DNA from: Puccinellia tenuiflora
Lineage: Eukaryota > Streptophyta > Magnoliopsida > Poales > Poaceae
NCBI GenBank assembly: GCA_012064385.1
Contig: QRDG01000525.1
Coordinates: 605,019 to 669,018 of the forward strand
Reading direction: 5' to 3'
Length of the DNA: 64,000 nt
The notes beneath the pieces were generated by a model. That model was not told the origin of the DNA. It did no database searches and saw only the letters and a program-made list of their open reading frames with translations. Of this stretch, positions 45,276 through 55,990 are shown in pieces (the stretch's first letter is position 1; each line of letters starts with the position of its first letter). Made by a program: the position numbers and the translations under genes.

Positions 45276-45694
45276 GGAAAGTCCAAATGGAGGCCGAGCT
45301 CCATAGAGCTCGGTTTCCTAAAGAAAATTGAATCCGTAAATTTTTGTTTCGAAAAATTCTGAAAAAAATCAGAGTTATAGATACATCGATCCACCATTGT
45401 GAAAATTTTCAAGACCAAATTCGTATAATTACGAGCTACACAAAAAGACAAATCTGGTAAAATTTCAAAATTTTAAGACTGCACTGTTCACTGATTCAGA
45501 TCTGCCGATTTGTCTTTTTTCCCAGATCAGAATACAACGTTTTTTGTCATGAAAATTTTCACAATGGTAGATCAATGTATTATCTACAACAATGTATTAT
45601 ATACAACTATGATTTTTTTCAGAATTTTTCGAAACAAAAGTTTGTAGATTTTTTTTTTTTACAAAACCGAGCTCCATGAAGCTCGGCCTCCATA
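45276..45694. mobile_element. Foldback MITE, Mutator-like, sister of 34610
   Basis: Inverted ends GAGGCCGAGCTCCATAGAGC and its counterpart GCTCCATGAAGCTCGGCCTC enclose AT-rich DNA. The left end extends outward as GGAAAGTCCAAATGG, the phrase found inverted at the right end of 34610-35002. The interior shares a GACAAAT...GATTTGTCTTTTT pair. Boundaries are approximate, as no target duplication was found. Confidence 0.75.
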
Positions 45695-47149
45695 TCGCTG
45701 CGCTCCGCCACGCCTTCCATATTCAGGTAACTGTTTTGCTGCACAGTAATACTAGGCACTTGACCTTCCATGCACATGTATGAACATACCACCTGTAGAA
45801 ATACAGGGTACGGTCATGGAAGTGTGAAAAAATGCATCAAATAAACTACTTCTTTTGCATTACACATTGCGAGAAAATGTCATCTATAATTTAAGAGGTA
45901 GACAACATTGTAGTAAGGCTTGCCAATTTGGTTCCCTCTCTATTGTTAGATATTTTTTATATTGCAAATATTTTCATTGTTGAAGTAGCCTCATATAATT
46001 TCGCTTTAACTAAAATTTTGTGAAATGGATAAGCAAATAAAAGGATTATTGTAGGTAATGGGAAATAATGGCTAGATGCAGACATCATAGTGCTATGCAT
46101 TATGACTTTTCTTTTCTTTATGGTGTAAGTAATTCTATCAGGCAAATAAAAGACTGAGGTGAGCTTCTTCTATGTCTGTGTCCACGGATGCTAATTTAGT
46201 TTCCTATTTATACTTGAGGATCAGACCTTTTTGATACTCATGCAATTTATCCTGAGAATCGGGCTTGGTTATTAACTAAGATTAAAATCCTGGTACTTAT
46301 GGTTAATGGTTGTGTGCATCCCTAGTTGGTGCAGATGTCGGGAAGTGAAATTCACCCCCGAATTTTTAAGGCATTTTAGTCTGAGTGGATGCACCATTGC
46401 AATAGGATGAGGGATGGTGACGTTGCTGGCGACACGGCGGCGACCGCGGCAAGTGACATGGTGGGAGCAGCCAAGAATGACTGCTGCCATCCTAGTTGTC
46501 GTTTCTGGTTGGACTCACCATGAACTTGCATCAGCGACGATGTCGCGACGTCGGAGTCACGAAGATCTCAAAGGTCTTTCAGATATCTATGCCGCACTCC
46601 AGAAGAGAAGGTTGATCGGAACGTCCGATCAGGGAGCTCCCAGAGGGAGGTGAAGAGGAGAGCCAAGCAGAAGGCGGCGATGGATCTGTAACTCTCGTCG
46701 TCGTCGTCCTTACAGGATAAGTAAGGTTCGGTTTCTCCAACCCTCTGGACTGGTGATGGAGGATTGCAAGTCTGCGTTGCTGCTTGGGTGTGTCTCCGGC
46801 CGATGTTCCATTTGTGTTTATTCGATCTTGTCGTTCACGGCCGATGGCTATTGCGGTCTTCAAAACCTTGGTTGGCGATGGCGTTTGTAGGTGGTCCAGT
46901 CCTTTGTTGCTTGTTCATTGTATGTTTCAACATCCGACAGCCGTCGATCGATGGGAGTAATAAGAAGACGTCCAATATGAGTTTCACTGTATTTTTATTG
47001 TATACTGACTGTGTTGCGTCGAGTTGTATCTTCTTTGTACCATTTGTTTTCCTTATCAATATCAGCTATGAAAAAAACCAAATTATTTGCAACTTCTTTC
47101 AACATTAAAGCTAGGATAAAAGCAACAACAACTAATGTTTGAAGAAAAA
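45695..47149. other. Probable Helitron body and flank, no gene recognised
   Basis: A GC-richer part (46400-46900) has short frames (46414-46653, 46764-47108) without known domains. It lies upstream of a clear Helitron 3' end, so it may be DNA captured by that element. The 5' end (TC) could not be found. Confidence 0.35.
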
Positions 47150-47198
47150 AAAAATTAAAAGTGTACTAGCCCGTGCATTCGTACGGGTTGACGACTAG
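47150..47198 (+). mobile_element. Helitron 3' terminus
   Basis: A hairpin with CCCG.GCATTCGTACGGG (47171-47187) lies 11 bp before CTAG at 47195-47198, followed by T. This is the standard Helitron 3' signature. It ends 246 bp before the start codon of the intact PPR gene. Confidence 0.8.
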
Positions 47199-47444
47199 TG
47201 TTTCTAATTCCAGTACAGTACTAGTTTTTCATTCAATCTACTACGCAGAGAATTGCTGAGAAAACAGATGTGAGAGCTAAGGTACGTACACTGTAAAGAT
47301 AATTTTGGGTACACTACACTGTATGTATCATTTTCCATCGCCTGCGCTTACTAAAGTGCAGCTGCAAATCTAATTCCTGGAGCCCATCTATAGACGATAA
47401 AAAAACTCACACAGAGCAGAGCCACGGAGAGGAACGCGAACAGC

Positions 47445-49880
47445 ATGCCTCGCGTCTGCTCCTCCTCCACGCCAATGTCGCCACTCCGCCTCCATGCCCG
47501 CCACTCCTCCTCCAACTCGCCACCCACGCGCCGCTGGGATCCAAACGCCGCCTTCACCGCCGCCACGGAGCTCGCGCGATCTGGCAAGCTCTCCCCGCAG
47601 GACGCACACCAGCTGTTCGACGAATTGCAGAAGCAGGGCACTCCGGTCCAGGAGCGCCCCCTGAACAACCTACTAGCCGCCCTCGCCCGTGCGCCGGCAT
47701 CCGCTGCCTGCAGCAATGGCCCGGCCCTCGCGGTCTCCCTCTTCAGCCACGTGGCGCAGCCCACGGTCTTCACCATTGGCATCCTCATGGACAGCTGCTG
47801 CCGTGCGCGTCGCCCGGACCTGGCACTCGCCTTCTTTGGCCGCCTCCTCACAACTGGCCTGGCCGCAGACAAAGTCGTCTTCAACACCCTCCTCAAGGGA
47901 CTCTGCCACGCAAAGCGGGCAGACGAGGCTCTGGACGTGCTGCTTCACAGGATGCCTGAGTTGGGCTGCACCCCTAACGTGGTGGGGTATAGCATGGTTA
48001 TCCATGGCTTCTTTAAGGAAGGACAAGTAGGCAAGGCTTGCAATCTATTCCATGAAATGACGCAGCATGGTGTTGTGCCTGATGTGGTGACATATAGCTT
48101 GGTTATTCATGGCTACTTTGAGGAAGGCCAAGTAGGCAAGGCTTGCAATCTATTCCATGAAATGGCGCAGCAGGGTGTTGTGCCCAATGTGTGGACATAT
48201 AACTCGGTTATTCATGCCCTGTGCAAGGCCAAAGCAATGGACAAGGCTGAGGTGGTCTTTCGTCAAATGGTTGATAATGGTGTTCAACCTGATATTGTGA
48301 CATATAATACCCTCATCCATGGATATTCCTCTTCGGCCCACTGGAAGGAGGCGCTTAGGGTGTTCAAAGACATGGCAAGTCGTAGTGTTACACCAGATGT
48401 GTATACTTACAACTTGCTGATGACCTCCCTTTGCAAGCATGGAAGAAGCAAAGAAGCTGCAGAATTTTTTGATTCCATGGCTATGAAGGGACTGAAACCT
48501 GATATCATATCGTACGGTACTCTGCTTCACGGGTATGCCACTGAAGGATGCTTAGTTGATATGAATAATCTCCTTAAATCAATGGAAAGAGATAGTATTC
48601 CACCCAACTGTGATGTTTTCACCATATTGATTAATGCATACGCTAAATGTGGCATGATGGATGAGGCTATTCTTGTATTTGAAAAAATGTGGAAACAAGG
48701 AGTGAGTCCAGATGCAGTCACCTATTTGATCTTAATACATGCATTTTGCAAACTGGGTAGGTTGGACAATGCTATGGACAATTTTAATCAGATGATTGCT
48801 ATGGGAGTACAACCAGACACGTCCATTTATAATTCACTAATTCAGGGTTTTTGTACACATGGCGCTTTGATGAAAGCAAAAGATCTGGTTACTGAAATGA
48901 TGAGTAAAGGTATGAGTCCTCCTGATGTTGTGTTCTTCAATTCAATAATGCACAACCTATGCACCGAAGGAAGGGTAGTGGAAGCACAAGATATTCTTGA
49001 CTTGATCGCACACACAGGTGAGAAGCCTAATGTTGTCACATTTAATTTACTGATCGATGGATATTGCCTAGTCAACAAGATGGAGGATGCGAAGAAAGTA
49101 TTCGATGCTATGGTGTCATATAGCTTGGAACCTTGTACTATTACGTATGGTACACTTATTAATGGCTATTGTAAAAACAAAAGGATTGATGATGGGCTGA
49201 TTCTATACAAAGAAATGTTGCAAAGGGGGCTTAAACCTACAACTATTAACTATAACGTTATACTGGATGGGTTATTCCGTGCTGGGCGAATTGCTGATGC
49301 AAAGGAAAAGTTTCAGGAGATGGTTGAATCTGGAGTAAGTGTGTACATTGATACATACTCTATAGTTCTAGGAGGACTTTGTAGAAATTCTTGCTATGGA
49401 GAAGCAATCACGCTGTTCCAGAAGTTATGCAAAATGAATCTGAAATTTGATATTGTGATTGTCACTATCATGATCAGTGCATTCTACAGGGTTCAGCGAA
49501 ACCAAGAAGCTAAGGATTTGTTTTCTACAATACCAGCCAATGGGTTGGTACCTAATGTTGTCACCTACAGAATCATGATAACAAATCTTATAAAGGAAGG
49601 GTCACTGGAAGAAGCTGACAATCTTTTTTCAGCAATGGAGAAGAGTGGATGTGCCGCCGACTCTTGTTTGCTAAATCATATCATCAGAAGTTTACTAGAG
49701 AAGGGAGATATAGTCAGGGCTGGCAATTATATGTCTAAAGCTGATGGAAAGACCTGCTCGCTTGAAGCTAAAACTGTTTCGCTGCTGATCTCTCTTTTTT
49801 CAAAGAATGGGATATATAGAAAACACATAAAATTGCTCCCTACAAAGTACCAGTTACTTGAAGACGCAGCCAACATTTGA
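47445..49880 (+). CDS. RFL-type P-class PPR protein, 811 aa, intact
   Basis: An uninterrupted 811-codon frame without introns, as in most RFL genes. Residues 1-33 are rich in Ser and Arg and lack acidic residues, which fits a mitochondrial targeting peptide. From residue 108 to 774 there are 19 PPR motifs, nearly all 35 residues, for example IVTYNTLIHGYSSS (284) and TITYGTLINGYCKN (565). Sequence and layout resemble rice Rf1-like proteins, which bind mitochondrial transcripts and can restore fertility in cytoplasmic male sterility. Motifs 3 and 4 (179-248) result from an exact 105-bp duplication. Splice sites shared by all copies follow the stop, so 3' UTR introns are likely. Met11 is an alternative start; Met1 is kept because copy 3 also has it. 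Whether it restores fertility cannot be told. Confidence 0.93.
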   Translation: MPRVCSSSTPMSPLRLHARHSSSNSPPTRRWDPNAAFTAATELARSGKLSPQDAHQLFDELQKQGTPVQERPLNNLLAALARAPASAACSNGPALAVSLFSHVAQPTVFTIGILMDSCCRARRPDLALAFFGRLLTTGLAADKVVFNTLLKGLCHAKRADEALDVLLHRMPELGCTPNVVGYSMVIHGFFKEGQVGKACNLFHEMTQHGVVPDVVTYSLVIHGYFEEGQVGKACNLFHEMAQQGVVPNVWTYNSVIHALCKAKAMDKAEVVFRQMVDNGVQPDIVTYNTLIHGYSSSAHWKEALRVFKDMASRSVTPDVYTYNLLMTSLCKHGRSKEAAEFFDSMAMKGLKPDIISYGTLLHGYATEGCLVDMNNLLKSMERDSIPPNCDVFTILINAYAKCGMMDEAILVFEKMWKQGVSPDAVTYLILIHAFCKLGRLDNAMDNFNQMIAMGVQPDTSIYNSLIQGFCTHGALMKAKDLVTEMMSKGMSPPDVVFFNSIMHNLCTEGRVVEAQDILDLIAHTGEKPNVVTFNLLIDGYCLVNKMEDAKKVFDAMVSYSLEPCTITYGTLINGYCKNKRIDDGLILYKEMLQRGLKPTTINYNVILDGLFRAGRIADAKEKFQEMVESGVSVYIDTYSIVLGGLCRNSCYGEAITLFQKLCKMNLKFDIVIVTIMISAFYRVQRNQEAKDLFSTIPANGLVPNVVTYRIMITNLIKEGSLEEADNLFSAMEKSGCAADSCLLNHIIRSLLEKGDIVRAGNYMSKADGKTCSLEAKTVSLLISLFSKNGIYRKHIKLLPTKYQLLEDAANI
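48006..48215 (+). repeat. 105-bp in-frame duplication within the PPR gene
   Basis: GGCT(T/A)CTTTnAGGAAGGnCAA starts at 48006 and again at 48111, 105 bp apart (35 codons, one PPR motif). Both units contain the phrase GTAGGCAAGGCTTGCAATCT unchanged. The other two long copies of the gene have one unit only. Confidence 0.95.
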
Positions 49881-52290
49881 ATAGTTGATACATGATATCT
49901 GAATTTAACTCCGCAGAAGGTAATCTTTAGTTTTTGCATGTCATAGGGTCCTTTCTGTTATACAATAAATGCATTTTTTATATGTAAAGAGAAATTCAGT
50001 TTTCGATTCTTTAATTTTATTCAAGTTTGTGGTGTTGAAATAAAGATAATGTGAATTATCTATGGAAAACATAAGACAGTGAATTGTCTCAGGTTCGTTT
50101 TGTATTGTAGGTTGTGGGAAGCAGATCAAGCAGTCTAACTGAACTGGTTGATTGTTAAAGACAGTGTCTTCTGATGGGGATTAAAGAAGGTATAGATTTG
50201 CCAGTGTGCATATTAAAAAGATCAATGACATGCCAGTGCTTAGGAGAGTGAAAAACTTTATGGATTTGTCAATTTATGCAAGTTAATAGTATTTGCTTGG
50301 CGGACCTTGTGTAGTTCTCACCCAGATGATATATATTTCATAAGGGATTCTGCTGCAGATAGTTACTGCCATGCTCCCATTTGTGCTATCTTTTGTTCCA
50401 CATCATCAACCTGTTTTATGTTGTCTGAACTCTTAACACCAACAATGTATTACCAACACTGTATTTTTTTTTACAATGCTCACAAGTCTTTCTTGTGGAT
50501 GTTTTTAACTATTTCAGGACCATCTAAGGAAAAAAGTCGCTAATGCTAACGAGAACCTAAATCTGCTGTCATCCGTGTTATGGTGGTAAAAGGAGACAAC
50601 ATGGAAACCAATGAGGCAATGTTGCCATGAGATTTGTGTATTTTTACCTGATGAGGATGTTAGGTTGAAGAGCTATACCGTGAAAAGAGGTCATGGGCAC
50701 TTGAGGAAAAGAAGGCATTGCGACTGAGGAAAGGTAGCCTTCGTTTTTTAAGGGCAGATCACAAACACTAGACTCACAGTTGCAGAACTAACAGAAAACC
50801 ATGACCATCATATATAAAAGTTTCAAAAACCAATTTACATGATGCAGAGCAAAATAAAGAATAGCCACACTAAACAAGGAACCACAGATTCGACAATCAC
50901 CTTGCCCTTAAGTACCTCTTCTTCTTTCGAATCAATTCTCTCTTTGGTTTACCAGAGAGAAAACTATTGATTTTTAATTGTTTAGTAATTTATCTTTCAT
51001 TGTTTCTACTTCAAAAATCTATAAAATGTATTGACCGCTAGGTTCTTTCCCTGTAGGTCTCTGTTTTCCAGCTAATTTAATCATGCAGTTTGGTAATAAA
51101 TCATTTATTTTGTTGGGTCGAGCATGAATTCAGAAGATTGCAGAAAAGAGTGCTACCTGCAAAACTAAGCTTTTATTTACTTTATGATTTGGAGTAGTAT
51201 TCTGACAAAGCGGCCTCTGACATGGTACTAGCTGATGACAATGTTACAATACCATAGTTGCTGCAGTTGGTTAAGGAAAGATCTATTTATCATAACATGA
51301 AAGCTTTCATAAGGTTTGTGCATGGAGAGCCTTTTACCACTCCACGCTTGCAGTTTTGAGGTAGGCTTCACACATTTTAGGTGTTCTATATAACTTGGAA
51401 ATGCTGATAATGGAGCATGAATGCAACTGAACACATCCTTTTTCTAGAGTTTACAATCATCTGTTGGAAAACCTTCTGGGGATTCTGACTGTCTTTGCTT
51501 CACTGCTGCAGATATATGATATCGTCAAATATTGGTAAAGCTGCATCGATTTTTCTTGCCTCTGCTTTGGGTATTTCTGAGTGGTTGATACATGTTAAAC
51601 TGCAATGGGCAAATCTTGTCACAGGTGGACTACCTTCAGCTGCTTAGGTTTTCAATCAGCCTGACAAGGACATCATGAAGAAACCACCATTGAATGTTTC
51701 ATGGGCATTGACAAAATGTTACTTACAGCTCTTAAACTGGGCCAGTGCTCACAGCCGGAGTTAGAACTTTCACCTCTTGCAGCCCCTCATCGGCGCGGGC
51801 ATTATAGTGAAGGCAACGATGCTCTTACATTTCGTGCCTGTGATGCTCGAGATGTTCCACTCGCTCAACGCCCTCTACCAGGACACAAGCCTGCTCAGGA
51901 TGCCCCCCTAGCTGCTTCCAGCGATATGGGTGTCGTTCGGTGGTCGGCTCTGCACTTCCAGTTCCTGTAGGAGGTGCGCGTGCCTCCTACCGCACTTCGT
52001 TTCAGACCGGGTGCCAATTTACCTTTTCTTCTTCTTTTAATCAGAGTTCAAGCTCAACATGTTCCTTTTTTCCCCTTCTTCATTCCAATTTTTTTGTTAC
52101 TCATTGAGCAGCGAATGTTTTCTTGGACATGAAGTTCTTCAACTAATGTCTGAAGAAGGGCCATTTTTTCAGAACTAAATTGTTTTCTGCAGCTGCGCAA
52201 GCTTGTTTGTCTTGGACCTGGACCATATTTGCTCTGACTAAGTTGTTTTCTGTAAAAAGCATCTGGGCACTAGGCACTAGCTACGTAGTA
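49881..52290 (+). repeat. 3' flank of the intact PPR gene, shared among copies
   Basis: Homologous to the flanks at 42025, 53228 and 62945. A splice donor AGAAG|GTAATC lies 40 bp after the stop (49920), an acceptor GTATTGTAG at 50109-50110 and another TATTTCAG at 50516-50517. The same sites recur after the other copies. No protein frame is conserved across the copies, so this is most simply a spliced 3' UTR and downstream DNA. Confidence 0.7.
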
Positions 52291-52356
52291 GTACTATTTT
52301 CGGTCATTTTCCATCACCTGCGCTAACTAAGCTGCAGCTTTCCATGCACTCTGCAG
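52291..52356 (+). repeat. PPR 5' flank remnant
   Basis: CATTTTCCATC(A/G)CCTGCGCT(A/T)ACTAA and GCAGCT match the sequence at 47329-47365 upstream of the intact PPR gene. It shows that a fourth PPR unit began here. Confidence 0.7.
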
Positions 52357-53085
52357 ATGTCCTATGGCTCAGGCTCTATGGCGGAAACATGGAGGCTCCT
52401 GAACTTGGCTGAGCTCACCAAGACGGACTCGGAGTGGCTGCCACACCTCCTGGACAGGAAGACGGAGATGGAGTGCACCATGATCATCATGACGTTTTGG
52501 CGTATATGGCACGTCCGCAATGAGGTGGTCCACCACAAAGCTGCACCTCCGGTGGAAAGCTCTAAGCGATTCATTGAATCAATTCTCTCTATCAAGCAAT
52601 TTCCACATGCTGACTCGGCAAAGGGGAAGATGATGGTGGACATGTGTGCCAAATCGCCAACGCTCCGGCCTCATCCCAGCCCCCCTAAACCTGCAAGGCC
52701 GAAGCAGTGGTCCAATAAAACTCAACGTAGATGACTCCTTTGACGCTGTTCTGGGCAATGGTGGAGCAGGTATGGTGCTTCATGATAGCACTGGAGCTAT
52801 CATTTTTTTGGCGAGCAGATTCCTGGAATCCTGTCTAGGGCCGCTGGAGTCGGAACTAGCTGCTTGCCGTGAAGGTATTACTGAAGTGATGCGGCACACC
52901 AACCTGCATTGCATTGTGGAGATGGATTGTCCTGAAGCTCTGAATCTCATCAAGCAGCCAAACATTGATAGGTCTGCATGTACCTTCATCGTCCAGGAAA
53001 TAAAAGGCCTTCATAGAGGTCGGAATATCCAGTTTTTATCTATTCATCGTGACCAAAACTCTGTAGATACTATAGTACCTGGTTA
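52357..53085 (+). pseudogene. LINE-type RNase H fragment inside a PPR unit
   Basis: The first frame (52357-52734) codes MTFWRIWHVRNEVVHH, typical of the segment between the reverse transcriptase zinc-binding region and RNase H in plant LINE-type elements. The second frame (52646-53086) codes IKLNVDDSFDA..GNGGAGMVL, LESELAACREGI and IVEMDCPEAL, the RNase H core with catalytic Asp and Glu residues. The two frames overlap, so at least one shift separates them. It may be a LINE 3' piece or a related host sequence. No poly-A tail or target duplication is visible at its edges. Confidence 0.75.
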
Positions 53086-53227
53086 AAGTTGATGGAAAGA
53101 GCTGCTCGCTTGAAGCTAAAACTGTTTCGCTGCTGATCTCTCTTTTTTCAAGGAAAGGGATATATAGAAAACAAATAAAATTGCTCCCTACAAGGTATCA
53201 GTTTCTCGAAGAAGCAGCCAACGGTTG
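53086..53227 (+). pseudogene. PPR gene 3' end remnant (ghost copy)
   Basis: Directly after the RNase H fragment, VDGKSCSLEAKTVSLLISLF and the stretch to EEAANG match the last 45 codons of the PPR genes. The match starts at the GTTGATGGAAAG word. All upstream PPR motifs are missing. Together with the 5' remnant at 52291 this marks a PPR unit whose interior was replaced. Confidence 0.88.
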
Positions 53228-54880
53228 AATGGTTGATACATGATATCTGAACTCAACTCCTCAGAAGGTAAGCTTTAGTTTTTGCATGCCATAGAGTCCT
53301 TCTACTTATACAACAAATGCATTTTCTATATGTAAAGAGAAATACAGTCCTCGATTCATTCATTTTATTTCTGGAATACATAAGACAGAGAATTGTCTCA
53401 GATTCTTTTCGTATTGCAGGTTGAGGAAAGCAGACCAAGAAGTCTATCTCAACTGGTTGAATGTTAAAGATAGTGGATTCTGATGAGGATTAAAGAAGGT
53501 ATAGATGTGCCAGTGTGCATATTAAAAAAATCAATGACATGCCAGTGCTTAGGAGAGTGAAAAACATTATGGATTTGCCAATTCATGCAAGTTAATAGTA
53601 TTTGCTTGGCGGACCGCCTGTAGTCCTCTAACCAAGATAATATATATTTCATAAGGGGATCTGCTGCAGAAGGTTAATGCCATGCTCCCATCTGTGCTAT
53701 CATTCGTTCCATGCGGACCGCCTGGAGTCCTCTTCTTCTTTCGGATCAATTCTCTCTTTGGTTTCCCAGACATAAAACTATTTATTTCTGTATTGTTCAT
53801 TTATCTTTCAGCGTTTCTACTTCTAAAACATATAAAATTTATTGATTGATAGGTTCTTTCTCTTGTATGTTCCTGTTTTTAGCTAACCTAATCATGCAGT
53901 TAAGTAAAACATCGTTTATTTTGTAGTGTGGAACATGAATTCAGAGGTTTGAAGAAAAGAGTTCTATTTGCAAAACTAAGCTTTTATTTACTTTACGATT
54001 TGGAGTGGTACTCTAACGAAGCAGACTATGCTTTGGTACTAGCTGATGAAAATGTTATCTTACCGTAGTTGCTGCAGTTGATGAAGGAAATATCTTGTTA
54101 TCATAACATGAAAGCTTTCTTAAGGTTTGTATACCAAGATCCCTTTTCCACTTCTCACTTGCAGTTTGAGGTAGGTTTCATGCATTTTAGTTGTTCTATA
54201 TCACATGGTAAGCTGATAATGGAGCATAAATGCAACCGCACACATACTTGTCTATAATTTGCAATCAGCTGTTGGAAAACCTTGTGCCCCCTTGTGGGGA
54301 TTCTGACTGTGTTTACTTCACTGCTGCAGATATATGGTATCGTTCAATATTAGAAAAGTTGCATGGATCTTCCTTAGCTCTGCTTTGGGTATCCCTGATT
54401 GGATAGTACACATTAAACTACTCCGGAGTCTGGACAAATCTTGTCACTTTTGGTGCACCTTCAGTTCGACTGATTTTGGTTTCAATCCACCTGATAAGGT
54501 CGTCATGAAGAAACCACTAAGAAGGATCGACGACTCACTGATCACTCCCTGGATTTCTTTTTGTTACCTGGTAAACGATCTCTCTGATTCTCCATTAGTC
54601 ACCACTTGCCCGTTTGACCGCATTGAATGTCGTCTCTCTTTCTGAGATTAATTTTTCATGGGGCGTACCGTACTCGCAGGTTACCGTTATGCGGGGGTTG
54701 CCACTGTTGGCTTCTAACAATTGGTGACTAAAACTTTCACCTTCGACAACCTCTGCACTTTTCCTCGAGCCTCTCACTTTTCGTGGTGATACTCGAGATG
54801 TTCGACTAGCTCAACGCCGTCGACTCTGCACTCCCAGATCATGTAGGTGTGTCATTCAGGTAATTTTTTTTGAATTTGCA
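53228..54880 (+). repeat. 3' flank of the ghost PPR copy
   Basis: Related to the flanks at 42025, 49881 and 62945, with donor AGAAG|GTAAGC at 53268 and acceptor GTATTGCAG at 53418-53419. A middle part is shorter than in the intact copy: the GGCGGACC(G/T) word is followed sooner by the TCTTCTTTCG(G/A)ATCAATTCTC block. The TTTCAATCCACCTGATAAGG block is kept near 54480. Confidence 0.7.
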
Positions 54881-55584
54881 AACATTGGGTAATTTTCTTT
54901 TATCGTGACCTGAACAAATAAGCAAATGGCTTAACACTAGCAAATAATAAGAGTAACTGTTACTTTCACAAATTTGGTGTCTTTTGTGTACCTATCAAAC
55001 AAAAGCATTCTGTATGAAATTTTGTAGCTCCATATTGTATTCCCAAATACCAATTCATTCAATAATTAAACCTTTAGAGTCATTTTTCAGATTTTTAAAT
55101 GGATAATTCGTGCATGAGAGGTAAAGCAAGAGCAGATACATCATTGTATTTTTATGTAGTCGAGACTCACTTTGTAAAGTACTAATATAATTTTTAACTA
55201 TATATTTATCTAAAAGATACGCCCACCCTTGGTCTTTGCATTCTTGGATATGCATCTCCATACTATAATGCAAAAAATATCCGGGTGTTGAGGCGAACAA
55301 ATCGGCTTAAGAAAGAGAAAGAAGAAAAAACAACAAGTAGATTGACATGTGTAGGATATGTTCCGGATCTGTCTCAAGCCTAACAACAATTTTTTTTTCT
55401 ATCATGTATTCATGTAACATAATCTTATCACCACGAACCAATATCTAGCAGCACAACGGCACATAAACAAAGCGTTCAAGGGGGAATCACTGCTTGTTTG
55501 CTGATAATAGTACTGTGACTAGCAAACAAAAAGACATAGGCTACCAATCTCCAAGGAGCTTCAGTAAATAAAATAACGCACATA
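54881..55584. other. Non-coding DNA, no gene seen
   Basis: AT-rich, with the last five bases before the gag-only element forming its target duplication. Nothing recognised. Confidence 0.5.
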
Positions 55585-55589
55585 CGTCA

Positions 55590-55918
55590 TGGTAGAACCA
55601 ACTAGTCTACCAGATCTCGGGCGTAGGTTGTAGGGATGGAAGTGTGCCGGACGAGAGGGAGGAGGACGGCGCCGGCGGCTGGCCGCCGTCGCGATGCTGG
55701 GGAGAGGCAGCGCAAGGGAGGAGCGGCGGCTAGGGCTATGGAGACCGACTCCTTCAGGAGTCGGCAATACGATCAGATTGATCTGATTATTGCTTAAGTT
55801 CCACGTACGGTTTACAACTTGTATTTATAAGCTAAAACGATAAAAGATAAATTGGCTAAGCCCCTAATTAGGCCTATGATTGGGCCTATATGACAGGCCG
55901 GTCAGGCCGGTCATAACA
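55590..55918 (-). repeat. 3' LTR of the gag-only element
   Basis: Read on the minus strand it starts TGTTATGACCGGCCTGACCG and ends GGTTCTACCA. It differs from the other LTR at a handful of positions, such as AAATTGGC versus AAATGGGA near 55850. Confidence 0.93.
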
Positions 55919-55990
55919 TTTCTCCCCGCCTGCGCAAACAGCTCGTGCTCGAGCTGGATGAGCTGGATATCTGGAAACTGCTGGTGGAAC

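Noticed and set aside
46272..46863. Overlapping frames that could be a short gene
   Set aside because: No domain, no splice pattern and no match to the rest of the window. The stretch is more likely part of the Helitron that ends at 47198.
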